Below, piece after piece: positions 36,901-45,142 of a DNA stretch of 64,000 nucleotides. The stretch is from Hemileia vastatrix (taxonomy: Eukaryota; Basidiomycota; Pucciniomycetes; Pucciniales; Zaghouaniaceae). The stretch is taken from NCBI GenBank assembly GCA_030280995.1, contig JASXTE010000124.1:1-64000 (forward strand), written 5' to 3'. How positions within the stretch are numbered: position 1 is the stretch's first letter; every line of letters starts with the position of its first letter. The notes under the pieces were generated by a model. The model ran no database searches and was not told where the DNA came from. It worked only from the letters and a program-made list of their open reading frames with translations. A program made the position numbers and the translations under genes.

Positions 36901-37663
36901 ATTTCTTTATTTTATTCTGATTAATACGACACAAGACAATTTGTACTCGTAGACAAGTTGATTTGGAAGAACGATTTGTCGATGTCTGCATAAAATAAAC
37001 TTGTGGATGTATTTACAAGTTTATTTCATGTCAACTATTTGTACAGTTACAGTAGTATATTTACTATCTTACAGACAAGATATAAAATAATCTCATAACT
37101 TTTTTTTTCTTTAATTATGCTCACGTTTGTTAAACAGTAAACTACAAAAGTGATATGACTGAAAGTTTAACTTAAGGACATGACAAAGATTGAACAAAGA
37201 TGAATGTAATAAAGATATTAAACTTTTTTAATCGTTTCAAATGATACATTTACGTTCATCATCAGTTGTGTGTTTGTTTTACAAAGTTCTACTGATTATC
37301 GCAAAAACATGGTTCTAATCTATTCAAACAGATCAACGTGCTTTTTTTCTACTGCATTTAAGTGACTATTCATCGAATGGTATGATATCGAAAGAATTTC
37401 CTTTTGACAATAATTCACTCAAGTGGAAGTAACTCCAACTGTGAGTGACATTTGTACAAGTCGTGATTTTCTCTCCCTGTTGTTACGACATAATGAGTGA
37501 GTAATGTTTAAACAATACAATCCACGTCACAGAGTAAATTTTTTATCATTGAGAGAAACACCTATCGAATGTCAATCGATAGCAATTGTAACCACAGGAA
37601 AAGAAAACTGGGGTGAAGAAGTAATTGATTGTAATTCTCTCAGTCAATTGAATTACCATCAAA
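36901..37663. other. Shared upstream region of two divergent genes
   Basis: About 760 bp lies between the ENPP start (minus) and the cysteine-rich membrane protein start (plus), so it may hold both promoters. It is AT-rich; no TATA box could be assigned with confidence. Confidence 0.5.
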
Positions 37664-38395
37664 ATGAATGGACAAACATTTTATTCTTTTCCTAAATACA
37701 CGATTTTCATCTTCATCATTTTCACCATCAGTAAGCCAATATTTTCATCAGCTTGTACCAATGACTATGATTGCCCATTAAATGGTACATGTTACAATTC
37801 ACAATGTCATTTAATGTGTCACAATTCATCTGATTGTCCTGAATTTTCAACTTGTACATCTGGTTTATGTCAAAACAATACATCCAATGATACATGTTAT
37901 CATGATGAAGAGTGTCCACAAGATGAAAAATGTATTCAAAATCAATGTGGATGTCACAGTAACATTGATTGTACTTTTAATCAATTATGTGTTGGTAAAT
38001 TATGTTTAAACAATCGACATGTACCTAAAGACAAGTTTAAAAGTGGTTCAAATGATTCTGATGATGGAAATATCATAATATTTCTAGTGGTTGTTATATT
38101 CATACTTTCATTTTGTTTTGGTATGTGTAAAGGTTGTCGAGATCGAGCAATTAGAGAACAACATGAAAGACAATTAGCACAGCAAGTTCGAGATGCTGCA
38201 CAAGTTATCAGAACAGCAGATTTTCCTCAGCCATATATTATTCATGTTTACAATACAGAACCTTCAGCATCCATTTTAAATGAACCTTCAGTATCAATTT
38301 TAGATGAACCACCACCATCTTATCAAGTAGCTACACAAATAACAACTTCACATCCACCTTCACTTCCACCTCCACCTTCTTATACTGCTACATGA
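37664..38395 (+). CDS. Cysteine-rich type I membrane protein with two PPxY motifs
   Basis: Single-exon frame of 243 aa starting at an ATG in good context (TCAAAATGA). It has a signal peptide (YTIFIFIIFTISKPIFSSA). Three or so short EB/dickkopf-like cysteine repeats follow (CTNDYDCPLNGTCYNSQC; CHNSSDCPEFSTC; CYHDEECPQDEKCIQNQC), with N-glycosylation sequons. Next is a membrane helix (NIIIFLVVVIFILSFCFGMC), a basic stop-transfer and a cytosolic tail with an Arg/Gln-rich helix and two PPSY motifs (EPPPSYQ and PPPPSYT at the end). PPxY binds WW domains such as those of Nedd4 ubiquitin ligases. The repeat type is known; the protein itself is not recognised. It is likely a surface adaptor or receptor subject to ubiquitination. 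Confidence 0.8.
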   Translation: MNGQTFYSFPKYTIFIFIIFTISKPIFSSACTNDYDCPLNGTCYNSQCHLMCHNSSDCPEFSTCTSGLCQNNTSNDTCYHDEECPQDEKCIQNQCGCHSNIDCTFNQLCVGKLCLNNRHVPKDKFKSGSNDSDDGNIIIFLVVVIFILSFCFGMCKGCRDRAIREQHERQLAQQVRDAAQVIRTADFPQPYIIHVYNTEPSASILNEPSVSILDEPPPSYQVATQITTSHPPSLPPPPSYTAT

Positions 38396-38911
38396 TAAAT
38401 GAAATATAAATTCATCATCTGTGTACAATTACAAGTTGATTACACTCTTCATTGTTCTAATTGACCTCTCTCATCTCAAAGTTCAACCATAAGTTCTCTC
38501 TCATGATTCTGTGATGACACACAAATGACAATGGTCCTGAGGAAAAAAGTATTGTGTTCACTGCGTGGGTGGTGATCAACACTAACATGAGTACTGACAA
38601 TCACTCTTTGTCACTTCAACTGTGATTGAAATAAAAGAAACAAGAGTGTGATAAGGGAAAGAAGAAAATAAATTACTCAGCAAATTTATTATTTTTCACA
38701 GTTCACGTGTTCACCTTTTTCACCATCAAGTATCATCGATCATGAGTTCAATATCAATTGAATGACATTACAAAGAAAATAAATTTTAGGTAAAAAATTA
38801 TCCATTTTATTGGTCCTAGTACACAAAATGAGATTTATTCGAGTAAAAAGATGTAATACGAGAAAAGTACAAGAAATTTTGCGTTACGTGATGAAGATGA
38901 AGAAAATGTTC
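38396..38911. other. Convergent 3' flanks
   Basis: This lies between the 3' ends of the cysteine-rich membrane protein (+) and the kinesin (-). It contains AATAAA-like words (38634, 38670) suited to polyadenylation. No gene. Confidence 0.5.
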
Positions 38912-40585
38912 TTAAAAGTTCTGAATATCTGATAAATCAAAATCACAAAATGTAACTTGCTTATTATTATTTGAATGTCCAGCATAACTATGACGAGATT
39001 TTTTCATTTGTTCAACTGGTTGACTTCGAAGTCGATTAAATCGCAATTTAAGTAAAAAATGTTCTTTCTGTAATTCAGCGTACTTTCTTTCGAGTGATTT
39101 TAATGATTTTTTAGTATTTTTCACTCGAATACCAGTTGGAATTTGATTTTTGTTCTTTTCAAGGTTAAGAACAATATCTTTGGCTCTATTTGCATAAACA
39201 AGAGTATTGTGAGTATCTTCGTAGGACAATGATGATGGTGAAACGGTAGCAATGTAAGCAGAATAAGAATTACCACCAATAGAATCTTTTAAAAGTCTTG
39301 TCAATTTTGAGTCTCGATATGGAATGTGTCTTGATTTTTTCTTTGAATTAGCCAAACCATTTAAACAATTACCCAAAGCAAGGAGTGATTTGTTTATGTT
39401 GGATCCTTCTCGTTGTGTTGTCTTTTCTTTACTTTCTTGATAAGCTTTAGATGATTTTTCAGAACCAGCAAGATCGATAAAACTCATCTTAGAATACTGA
39501 ACTTCTTCACAAGATGATGAAAATGATCGTTTTAAATAAATTTGAAATATCGCATGAGATCGAGATGATTCAGCATTGTAATCTGTTGGATGTTGAGTTC
39601 GATTAAGATTACCGTTCTCTAACAAGTCAAAGAGATGATCTTCATTGTCAGGTATGATGACAGATAAATTTTCAACGTGAACTCCACGAATAGGATCTTC
39701 ATGAATAGTCAAATGATTCTCACGATTGGGTGTTAGTAGATCGAAAACTTGCTCGTTGTAAATTTCACAGTAAGATATTGAAAGCTCTAAAAATTGCTTG
39801 TCTTGACGTGATTTGATTACACGAAATAATTCACTTGTCGTTAAGAACATTACACCAGGATTTTTCAGTTTACCAAGCATTGTATGAGTTTTACCCGAAC
39901 CAGTTGCACCATAAGCAAAGACAGAAACATTGTAACCATCAAGAAAAGGGTCAATGAATTTCTTAGTGATGGTTTCAAATATTTCCTTGTTAGTAGATTG
40001 ATGATCAAAAACTCGATTGAAACTGAATTTGATGTTTCTATTTTTCTTCCTAAGTGGAGTTGGAGGTTTTGTCTTGTCATCAATGTTGTTGTCATTTGGA
40101 TCAAATATCAGTGTCTTTTCGTCTTCAACCGAGATGACCTTTTGATGATTTTTATTGGCCAATTCTTTATCATTTTCAGGTCTAACTCGAACATATACTG
40201 GAGTATTAATTTCTCGTTGATTTAAAAGCTTACTTAAACTGAAAGAAATTCGTTTGCTTTTCCTTCGACTGAAATCTTTTTTATCTGAATTGCCAAGTAA
40301 TGAATTTGGCGTACAACTTTGATTGTTCAGAACGATTGAATCTAATTCGAAGGTGACATTTTGATTGAATGATTGACTATCAATATGATCAGAAAAGTTC
40401 AATTGTGAATCATTGTCTTGCATTTGATGTTGTGTCAAAGGAGTGTCATCACATGATTTGAGGGCAGTTACATGATTATCATTTGAATCAACAGGTTTCT
40501 TAGTTTCATTTACCAGTTTTATAAGTTCAAATGTCAGTAAAATGAAAATAAACTCTACAATAAAACAGAATAAAGAAACAATCAT
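38912..40585 (-). CDS. Kinesin-8 family motor protein
   Basis: From the first ATG (40585) the frame gives 557 aa; it is open without ATG back to 40729. The motor domain (~residues 125-470) shows the P-loop GATGSGKTHTMLG, NRTQHPTDYNAESSRSHAIF (switch I), DLAGSEKSS (switch II), SLLALGNCLNGLA, HIPYRDSKLTRLLKDSIGGN and ANRAKDI. RVRPEND, LIFDPND, NRTQHPTD and ANRAKDI point to kinesin-8 (KIF18/Klp67A), plus-end motors that control microtubule length in mitosis. After the motor there is only a short coil (about 85 residues), much shorter than KIF18A. The N-terminus carries a hydrophobic stretch (MIVSLFCFIVEFIFILLTF), odd for a kinesin. A TTTTATTGTAG acceptor lies inside it, so the true N-terminus may be on another exon. 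Confidence 0.88.
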   Translation of the reverse strand: MIVSLFCFIVEFIFILLTFELIKLVNETKKPVDSNDNHVTALKSCDDTPLTQHQMQDNDSQLNFSDHIDSQSFNQNVTFELDSIVLNNQSCTPNSLLGNSDKKDFSRRKSKRISFSLSKLLNQREINTPVYVRVRPENDKELANKNHQKVISVEDEKTLIFDPNDNNIDDKTKPPTPLRKKNRNIKFSFNRVFDHQSTNKEIFETITKKFIDPFLDGYNVSVFAYGATGSGKTHTMLGKLKNPGVMFLTTSELFRVIKSRQDKQFLELSISYCEIYNEQVFDLLTPNRENHLTIHEDPIRGVHVENLSVIIPDNEDHLFDLLENGNLNRTQHPTDYNAESSRSHAIFQIYLKRSFSSSCEEVQYSKMSFIDLAGSEKSSKAYQESKEKTTQREGSNINKSLLALGNCLNGLANSKKKSRHIPYRDSKLTRLLKDSIGGNSYSAYIATVSPSSLSYEDTHNTLVYANRAKDIVLNLEKNKNQIPTGIRVKNTKKSLKSLERKYAELQKEHFLLKLRFNRLRSQPVEQMKKSRHSYAGHSNNNKQVTFCDFDLSDIQNF

Positions 40586-40895
40586 GTCGGTAAAATATAA
40601 AAATTGATCTTTAGGCGATGATAGGACAATGAATGGGCCACTTAGAAACACATGGATGACCAGGGAACATCCACAAAGTGAGGGATAAACAGAATCGCGG
40701 TTGATTTTTTCAAAATTCAACTGGCGCAACTAGCGTCATCTTGTAATGAAAATACAACAGGTTTCGATTATCTGGTTAAATGACTCCTGGACAGTCGGTC
40801 GACAATTGACTTGTCTGTTATTCTGATAACAATTCACTCCTATTTAGGCCTTAGGTTAAATCTGCATCAGACAACAATTTCACGCTTCGATTAAA

Positions 40896-41249
40896 ATGCC
40901 TTACATTGACTTAAAAGTTGAAAATCAACGTTCTGAAGTACAGTCGTATACAATTTTGGACTCGGTAAGTTATTAAATCAGTGATAAAGTGTTATTTAAT
41001 ATTCATATGAATTGTGTATGATTGAATCAATTTTCATTCAACCCAGCTAAATTTTCTCATTCATAACATCTATATTTGATTTTACAGTATACTGTTGGTA
41101 AATTCAAAGAGTTGGTCTATCACCATGTCCAAGTAAGACCTGAATACTTCGAGTTCAAATGCGATGGAAGGGTATAACAAGATGCCAAAGAGCTCTCTTA
41201 CTACAATTTAAATGGTAAGACTTTGACGGTCTTGGTATTTGTCGACTAA
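40896..41249 (+). pseudogene. Ubiquitin-like protein gene with an in-frame stop
   Basis: Two exons: 40896-40964 (MPYIDLKVENQRSEVQ..., donor TCG|GTAAGT) and 41088-41249 (acceptor GATTTTACAG). The second reads YTVGKFKELVYHHVQVRPEY, EFKCDGRV, then TAA at 41175-41177. Beyond the TAA the same frame continues QDAKELSYYNLNGKTLTVLV to a stop at 41247. The pattern (TVGxxKELVxxH, K/R at DGRV, LS-YNL-GKTL-V) is a ubiquitin β-grasp fold, and the stop sits where ubiquitin-like proteins have a Leu (TTA would restore it). No C-terminal GlyGly is present. It is either a recently disabled gene, a truncated product or a sequencing error. Splice sites are intact. Confidence 0.6.
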
Positions 41250-41546
41250 ATAAGTTTTGGCAAATGAAAGACAAATGAAATCGAATGAAATTCCCTTAAT
41301 GAGTTCTAAAGTTGTTAACGCTATCGATAATTTCGTCTTTTCACAAATTTCTTTAAATTTTTCAATTCAGACTTGATTTAATAAATAAATATTAATGTTA
41401 ACTTTCTGTCTAAATGTCCTTAGAATGATCAGTCTTTGTAAGGAACATTTTGACAATACAGAGGATGTAACTGTCTAGGAGAGACCTAACTTCGTTAGAA
41501 CTGAGCGCAATCGAATGGTCATCTTTGAAAGATCATTTGATCTGTT
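41250..41546. other. Short intergenic stretch
   Basis: No supportable gene. A short frame near 41420-41480 reads SLCKEHFDNTEDVTV before TAG, faintly like the end of a THAP zinc finger, but it is too short to call. Confidence 0.35.
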
Positions 41547-42062
41547 TTATTGAATGAGCAAATAAGTTGAATTTACATGTTCTTGTACTTTCACATCACC
41601 ACTTTCACCACAAGTTCTTTCACCGGTAACTCTAAGATTGTACAAACCAGTCAAAGCTTGTTGTGGAATCATACAGTTGACATTGATCGATTCTCTGACT
41701 GGACCTTCACCAGTTGTTGCATACCACGTGGTTGGAGGGACAAAGTACATGATGTTAGGATCACTCAGTCGAATTACTTCTTCAATGTCATCCTTTATTT
41801 GAATGGTAACATTTCGACTGATGGAAGGTTTGTTATGGACAAGACCAATTTTCAAATCTTTATCATCGGTGTAAATGGTAAAATTGAACCAATTGTTTCG
41901 ATTGAGGTAAATTTCTTTTCCATTGAGTGAATCACCATACAATGCAAGTTGTTCATCACTAGCAGTTTTTTTACTTTGTTTTTCATGAAGATCAGTAGTT
42001 ATATTTGCAAAGGCTGTTGCAGCCATGACCATAACGACAAAGGTAAGGATGAAGGAATTCAT
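41547..42062 (-). CDS. Small secreted protein, family unrecognised
   Basis: Single-exon frame of 171 aa with a clear signal peptide (MNSFILTFVVMVMAATAFA). The mature chain is polar, probably β-rich, with two cysteines near the C-terminus region (NVNCM, ERTCG) and N-glycosylation sequons (NFT, NVT, NST). WYATTGEGP and NIMYFVPP are distinctive. The gene has a compact promoter: a TATAAAAG box 64-71 bp before the ATG. Intronless, TATA-driven secreted proteins of this size are typical of abundantly expressed gland products, but that role is inference. I do not recognise the family. Confidence 0.8.
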   Translation of the reverse strand: MNSFILTFVVMVMAATAFANITTDLHEKQSKKTASDEQLALYGDSLNGKEIYLNRNNWFNFTIYTDDKDLKIGLVHNKPSISRNVTIQIKDDIEEVIRLSDPNIMYFVPPTTWYATTGEGPVRESINVNCMIPQQALTGLYNLRVTGERTCGESGDVKVQEHVNSTYLLIQ

Positions 42063-42125
42063 TGTAACAAATTACTTGTTGGTATGTTTATGTGTTTATA
42101 ATTATTTTGAAGCAAGAGCAACTCT

Positions 42126-42133
42126 CTTTTATA
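42126..42133 (-). promoter_or_regulatory. TATA box (TATAAAAG) of the small secreted protein gene
   Basis: TATAAAAG on the minus strand lies 64 bp upstream of the ATG at 42062. It predicts transcription start near 42095-42105 and a 5' UTR of about 35-45 bases. Confidence 0.7.
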
Positions 42134-42767
42134 TCCCTGTCACAATGGACTTTGGCCTTTTAGTGTAACCTTGACAACATCGATCAGTTTATGCCATGAA
42201 GAGTTGTTTTGTCACGAAAATGTAATTTCATCATCTCAAGCAATAACTGACAATCATAAGACTCCTCTGAGTGCAGGATTGTCAGGATGTTTACTTTGAC
42301 TTGTCTCTTCATCTGTACCTGTACATTGCATTGCAATCAACTAGACAATCGGATGATCAAAAACATCTAATGTTTCAACAGGGTTTAGTTTGTTATTCTT
42401 TTGGTTGTTTTTTTCGTAACATGAACATCCGTCAGGTATCATTCAGGTGACGCATCGGCAGAAAATTCAGTCTCAACAATGGAATGGTTTGTTTTCATTC
42501 TTCATGATTCATTGAGATCACAGGATAGCTGTAAAAGTTTTCATTTCACGCTGAACATCAAAGATTAGTCAGACTTTTTGTTCTTTTTTTTGTATTTTCT
42601 TTAAAGGATGTTATTGTTTCGAATTCACATGGATGTTTTTTCCTGCAAAATGAACGCTTTCATTTGTGACTGGATGGAAGTGATGTGAATCTATGGCCCT
42701 GAAAGATTATAAAGATGAAAGTAATGTGAAAAGCTGAGTCAGTTGATCAAATGAACTGGATCCTACC
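42134..42767. other. Intergenic upstream of lectin-like copy 1
   Basis: No gene seen. This flank does not resemble the flank of copy 2 (49619), so the duplicated unit begins close to the start codon. A TTATAAAG word lies at about 42703-42710. Confidence 0.5.
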
Positions 42768-42782
42768 ATGATGTAATTGTCG

Positions 42783-43602
42783 ATGGTGTTTTTGGTTTTG
42801 GCCATAACCACGTCATACTTATTCATGTTGGCTTATGTGTTCCTGGCACAACCAGGACCGACTCGAATCAAAGTATTTTCGATGTATGAACAGATTGAGC
42901 TAAATTGCTCATCTGAAAATGAAATCTTGAATATTTCAAGTATCGATTACGTCTACCGTAGATTTGGTCGTAGATGCGATGGTGACGACGAATGCAATGT
43001 ATGCAAGAACGACATGAAAGATCTCGACATGATGAGTCTGATTTGACAAGATGGACTGAACTAAATTTCATATCCAATCTTACACACAGCTCAAATACTA
43101 TTGTAACGAGGAGAGTTACAATTGCAGTCTTAATCCTTCATTGATGATGAAGGATAATTCATCTAATTGTGACTACACCATCAAAATTAAATACGAGTGC
43201 CTTGATAGGAAATTTTTAAAAAAATCATTTTGTGACAGAGAGCTCGTGAATTTTACGTGTCCCAATTCTACAAAAGCGAGGATCGTTTCGTCCAAACTAT
43301 ATTTCAATAGTATTAATATTTCTAAGAAAATTAAATCACCTTTGTCTGAATGCTTCGAACGACCAAGTAAAACCATATGTGGATTCATAAATGTAACTAG
43401 TCAAGTCATTGGAAGAACAAAGAATATGGATGACACGATTTATGCATTCCATCCGGATGATGTTCTTGGTAAAGAACTACGAGAGTCAAATTTTATCATC
43501 AGGAATTTCAAACAAAATTTTCCACGCAAATCATGCCAGCGAAACGAATTGATAATTGATTATCAATGTTCAAGTATGAAAGTCAATCAAGTAACAGAAT
43601 AA
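42783..43602 (+). pseudogene. SUEL/rhamnose-type lectin-like gene, copy 1, splice donor lost
   Basis: Near-identical to the copy at 49619 over about 420 bp. It has a signal peptide (MVFLVLAITTSYLFMLAYVF) and a SUEL-type β-sandwich domain with the Cys pattern ELNCSSEN, RRFGRRCDGDDECNVC, KYYCNEESYNC and IKIKYEC. A second such domain follows (KKSFCDRELVNFTCPN to IIDYQCSS). At 43032 the donor reads ATG|ATGAGT where copy 2 has ATG|GTGAGT. Without splicing the product ends after MMSLI. The codon matching Glu5 of copy 2 is TAA (42774), so only an inner ATG at 42783 remains usable. The acceptor at 43087-43089 and exon 2 (43090-43602) are intact. Most likely a recent pseudogene; a short secreted one-domain product is possible. 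Confidence 0.7.
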
Positions 43603-43699
43603 ATCCTGATAAATTGTAAGTTGTGCTAATTGGCAATTTAATGATTATTTTCCATCAAATGTTGAAATAATTCATGACTGACGCTTAAAATTTTAAACT

Positions 43700-44050
43700 T
43701 CACACAGTTTCATCCAATGTTAAAAGTCGAATCTTGCCAAAGTACAAGTCAGTCTCAAGATGGACAGAAAGTTCTGAAGACACTTTCACTGAAATATGCA
43801 TCTTACCGAGTTGTTCAATTAACCTTGTACCATCAACTGAATAATCATTCTTCTCAATTTGTTCAGTCGGGTGAATTGAAAAGAGACATTGCAATAATTT
43901 ATTAACAATAGAACAATTATTCAAAACTCCATGTTTAGGATAATCAGCAATACAAAGTTTAATTCTACCACCATCATCTGTAATGTCCAACAATGATTTA
44001 GAGTCATAAAAATTGAAATTGGATGTTTTTAACAGATCGATGAAAAACAT
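43700..44050 (-). CDS. Unrecognised coding-like frame downstream of the inverted lectin fragment
   Basis: The frame begins at an ATG two bases after the stop of the inverted lectin-like tail and runs to a TGA at 43700, about 116 aa. Content looks coding: LLDITDDGGRIKLCIADYP, LLQCLFSIHPTEQIEKNDYS, KMHISVKVSSELSVHLE, in locally typical codons. There is no signal peptide or membrane helix. LDITDDGGRIKLC faintly recalls a CXorf65-like small domain, too weak to name. It could be a separate exon of a gene whose other parts are lost. Confidence 0.3.
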   Translation of the reverse strand: MFFIDLLKTSNFNFYDSKSLLDITDDGGRIKLCIADYPKHGVLNNCSIVNKLLQCLFSIHPTEQIEKNDYSVDGTRLIEQLGKMHISVKVSSELSVHLETDLYFGKIRLLTLDETV

Positions 44051-44052
44051 TT

Positions 44053-44457
44053 TCAATCGGATTGCTGTTGATCGACTGGTTCATTCAATACTTCACTTTC
44101 CTGTCCTCGGTGATATTTTTTCCACAGGATTACATTCGTTATTGTAATCAGTATTAAGAGCAATACTCCAATTACCAATGATACCAATATGATATTTGTA
44201 TTTACACCAGAATTATTAGTTGGTGGCTGAGGCCAACATTAGAAATATTGTCACTGTTGAAGTATAATTTGGACAGCACAATCCGGATTGTTTCAGATTC
44301 AGATACTCTTTGTCACAAAATGATTTTTGTGAACAAATTCTATGCACCAATTGGAATTTTATTTTCATGACGAAGTCACATTCGGATGAATTATCCTTCA
44401 TCATCAATGAAGGATTCAGGATGCAATTATAACTCTCCTCGTTACAATAGTATTTGA
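44053..44457 (-). pseudogene. Inverted, truncated lectin-like copy with membrane-anchor tail
   Basis: On the minus strand the start of exon 2 of the lectin genes is repeated almost exactly (TCAAATACTATTGTAACGAG at 44457-44438, then MMKDNSSECDF). The CACAG acceptor found in the other copies is replaced (CAATTGG), and no exon 1 follows upstream. The frame breaks within the second domain (SLxxxSGLCCPN). Behind a CTCAG acceptor-like site a new frame reads PQPPTNNSGVNTN, a membrane helix (IILVSLVIGVLLLILITITN), WKKYHRGQ and an acidic tail ending at TGA 44053. The family member it came from was probably a type I membrane lectin. Confidence 0.6.
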
Positions 44458-45142
44458 ACCAATTGCAATATCGTAGAAAGGTGAAACATTTTGAAAACTA
44501 ATTTCCACCTTGATTTAATCATTTTACTTTTCTCCAATCCACTTATTCAACTCAGTAATCGATCTGAGCAAACAGAAAAATTATGTCAATCGCTACAAGA
44601 AATATGATACTCACTTGATTTGAGTATCTTATTTTAATTTAGAATCCAATCATTAGATTCAACCAGAATCCATTGCAAACATTTGGGGAAATTCATCATT
44701 CAAATCGATGAATTCCTTCTTGTTGAATATTTTTGTAATTTGAGGAACTGCTTTAGTTTGAAATCATTTTTAATCAGAAATGCAAATGAATCAATTGAAA
44801 ATAAAATTTGCGATAAAACACTAATTGCTCATCATTCGGAGTGAATCAGCAGGATGAATTGAAGGGATCAGAGTTGATGTTTCATTGTTGAAAATTTAAA
44901 AAAAATCTCTTTGACAACAGAATAAATAAAAGGTCATTTTATGACTCTTTCTTCGGTTCTATTTGATGATATCGACTAATGAACAGGAATGACATCTAAT
45001 ATTTTTATTGCATTACCTAATGTCAAAGTCATCGGAAGTTGAAATTCAATTTGCATTCCGCGATAATTTGTTTCCGGCGTGAATAAAGTGATTAAATTGA
45101 GCTGATCAACAGTAATCAGTATCAACCAAGTTGAGATAAACG
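44458..45142. other. Intergenic, nothing recognised
   Basis: AT-rich; separates the inverted lectin fragment from the M13-like gene. No exon-1-like lectin sequence was found here. Confidence 0.5.

Noticed and set aside
41425..41500. THAP-like fragment (SLCKEHFDNTEDVTV, then stop)
   Set aside because: Only about 15 residues resemble the end of a THAP finger; the zinc ligands C2 and the core Trp are not found upstream. It could be a transposase relic but is unsupported.
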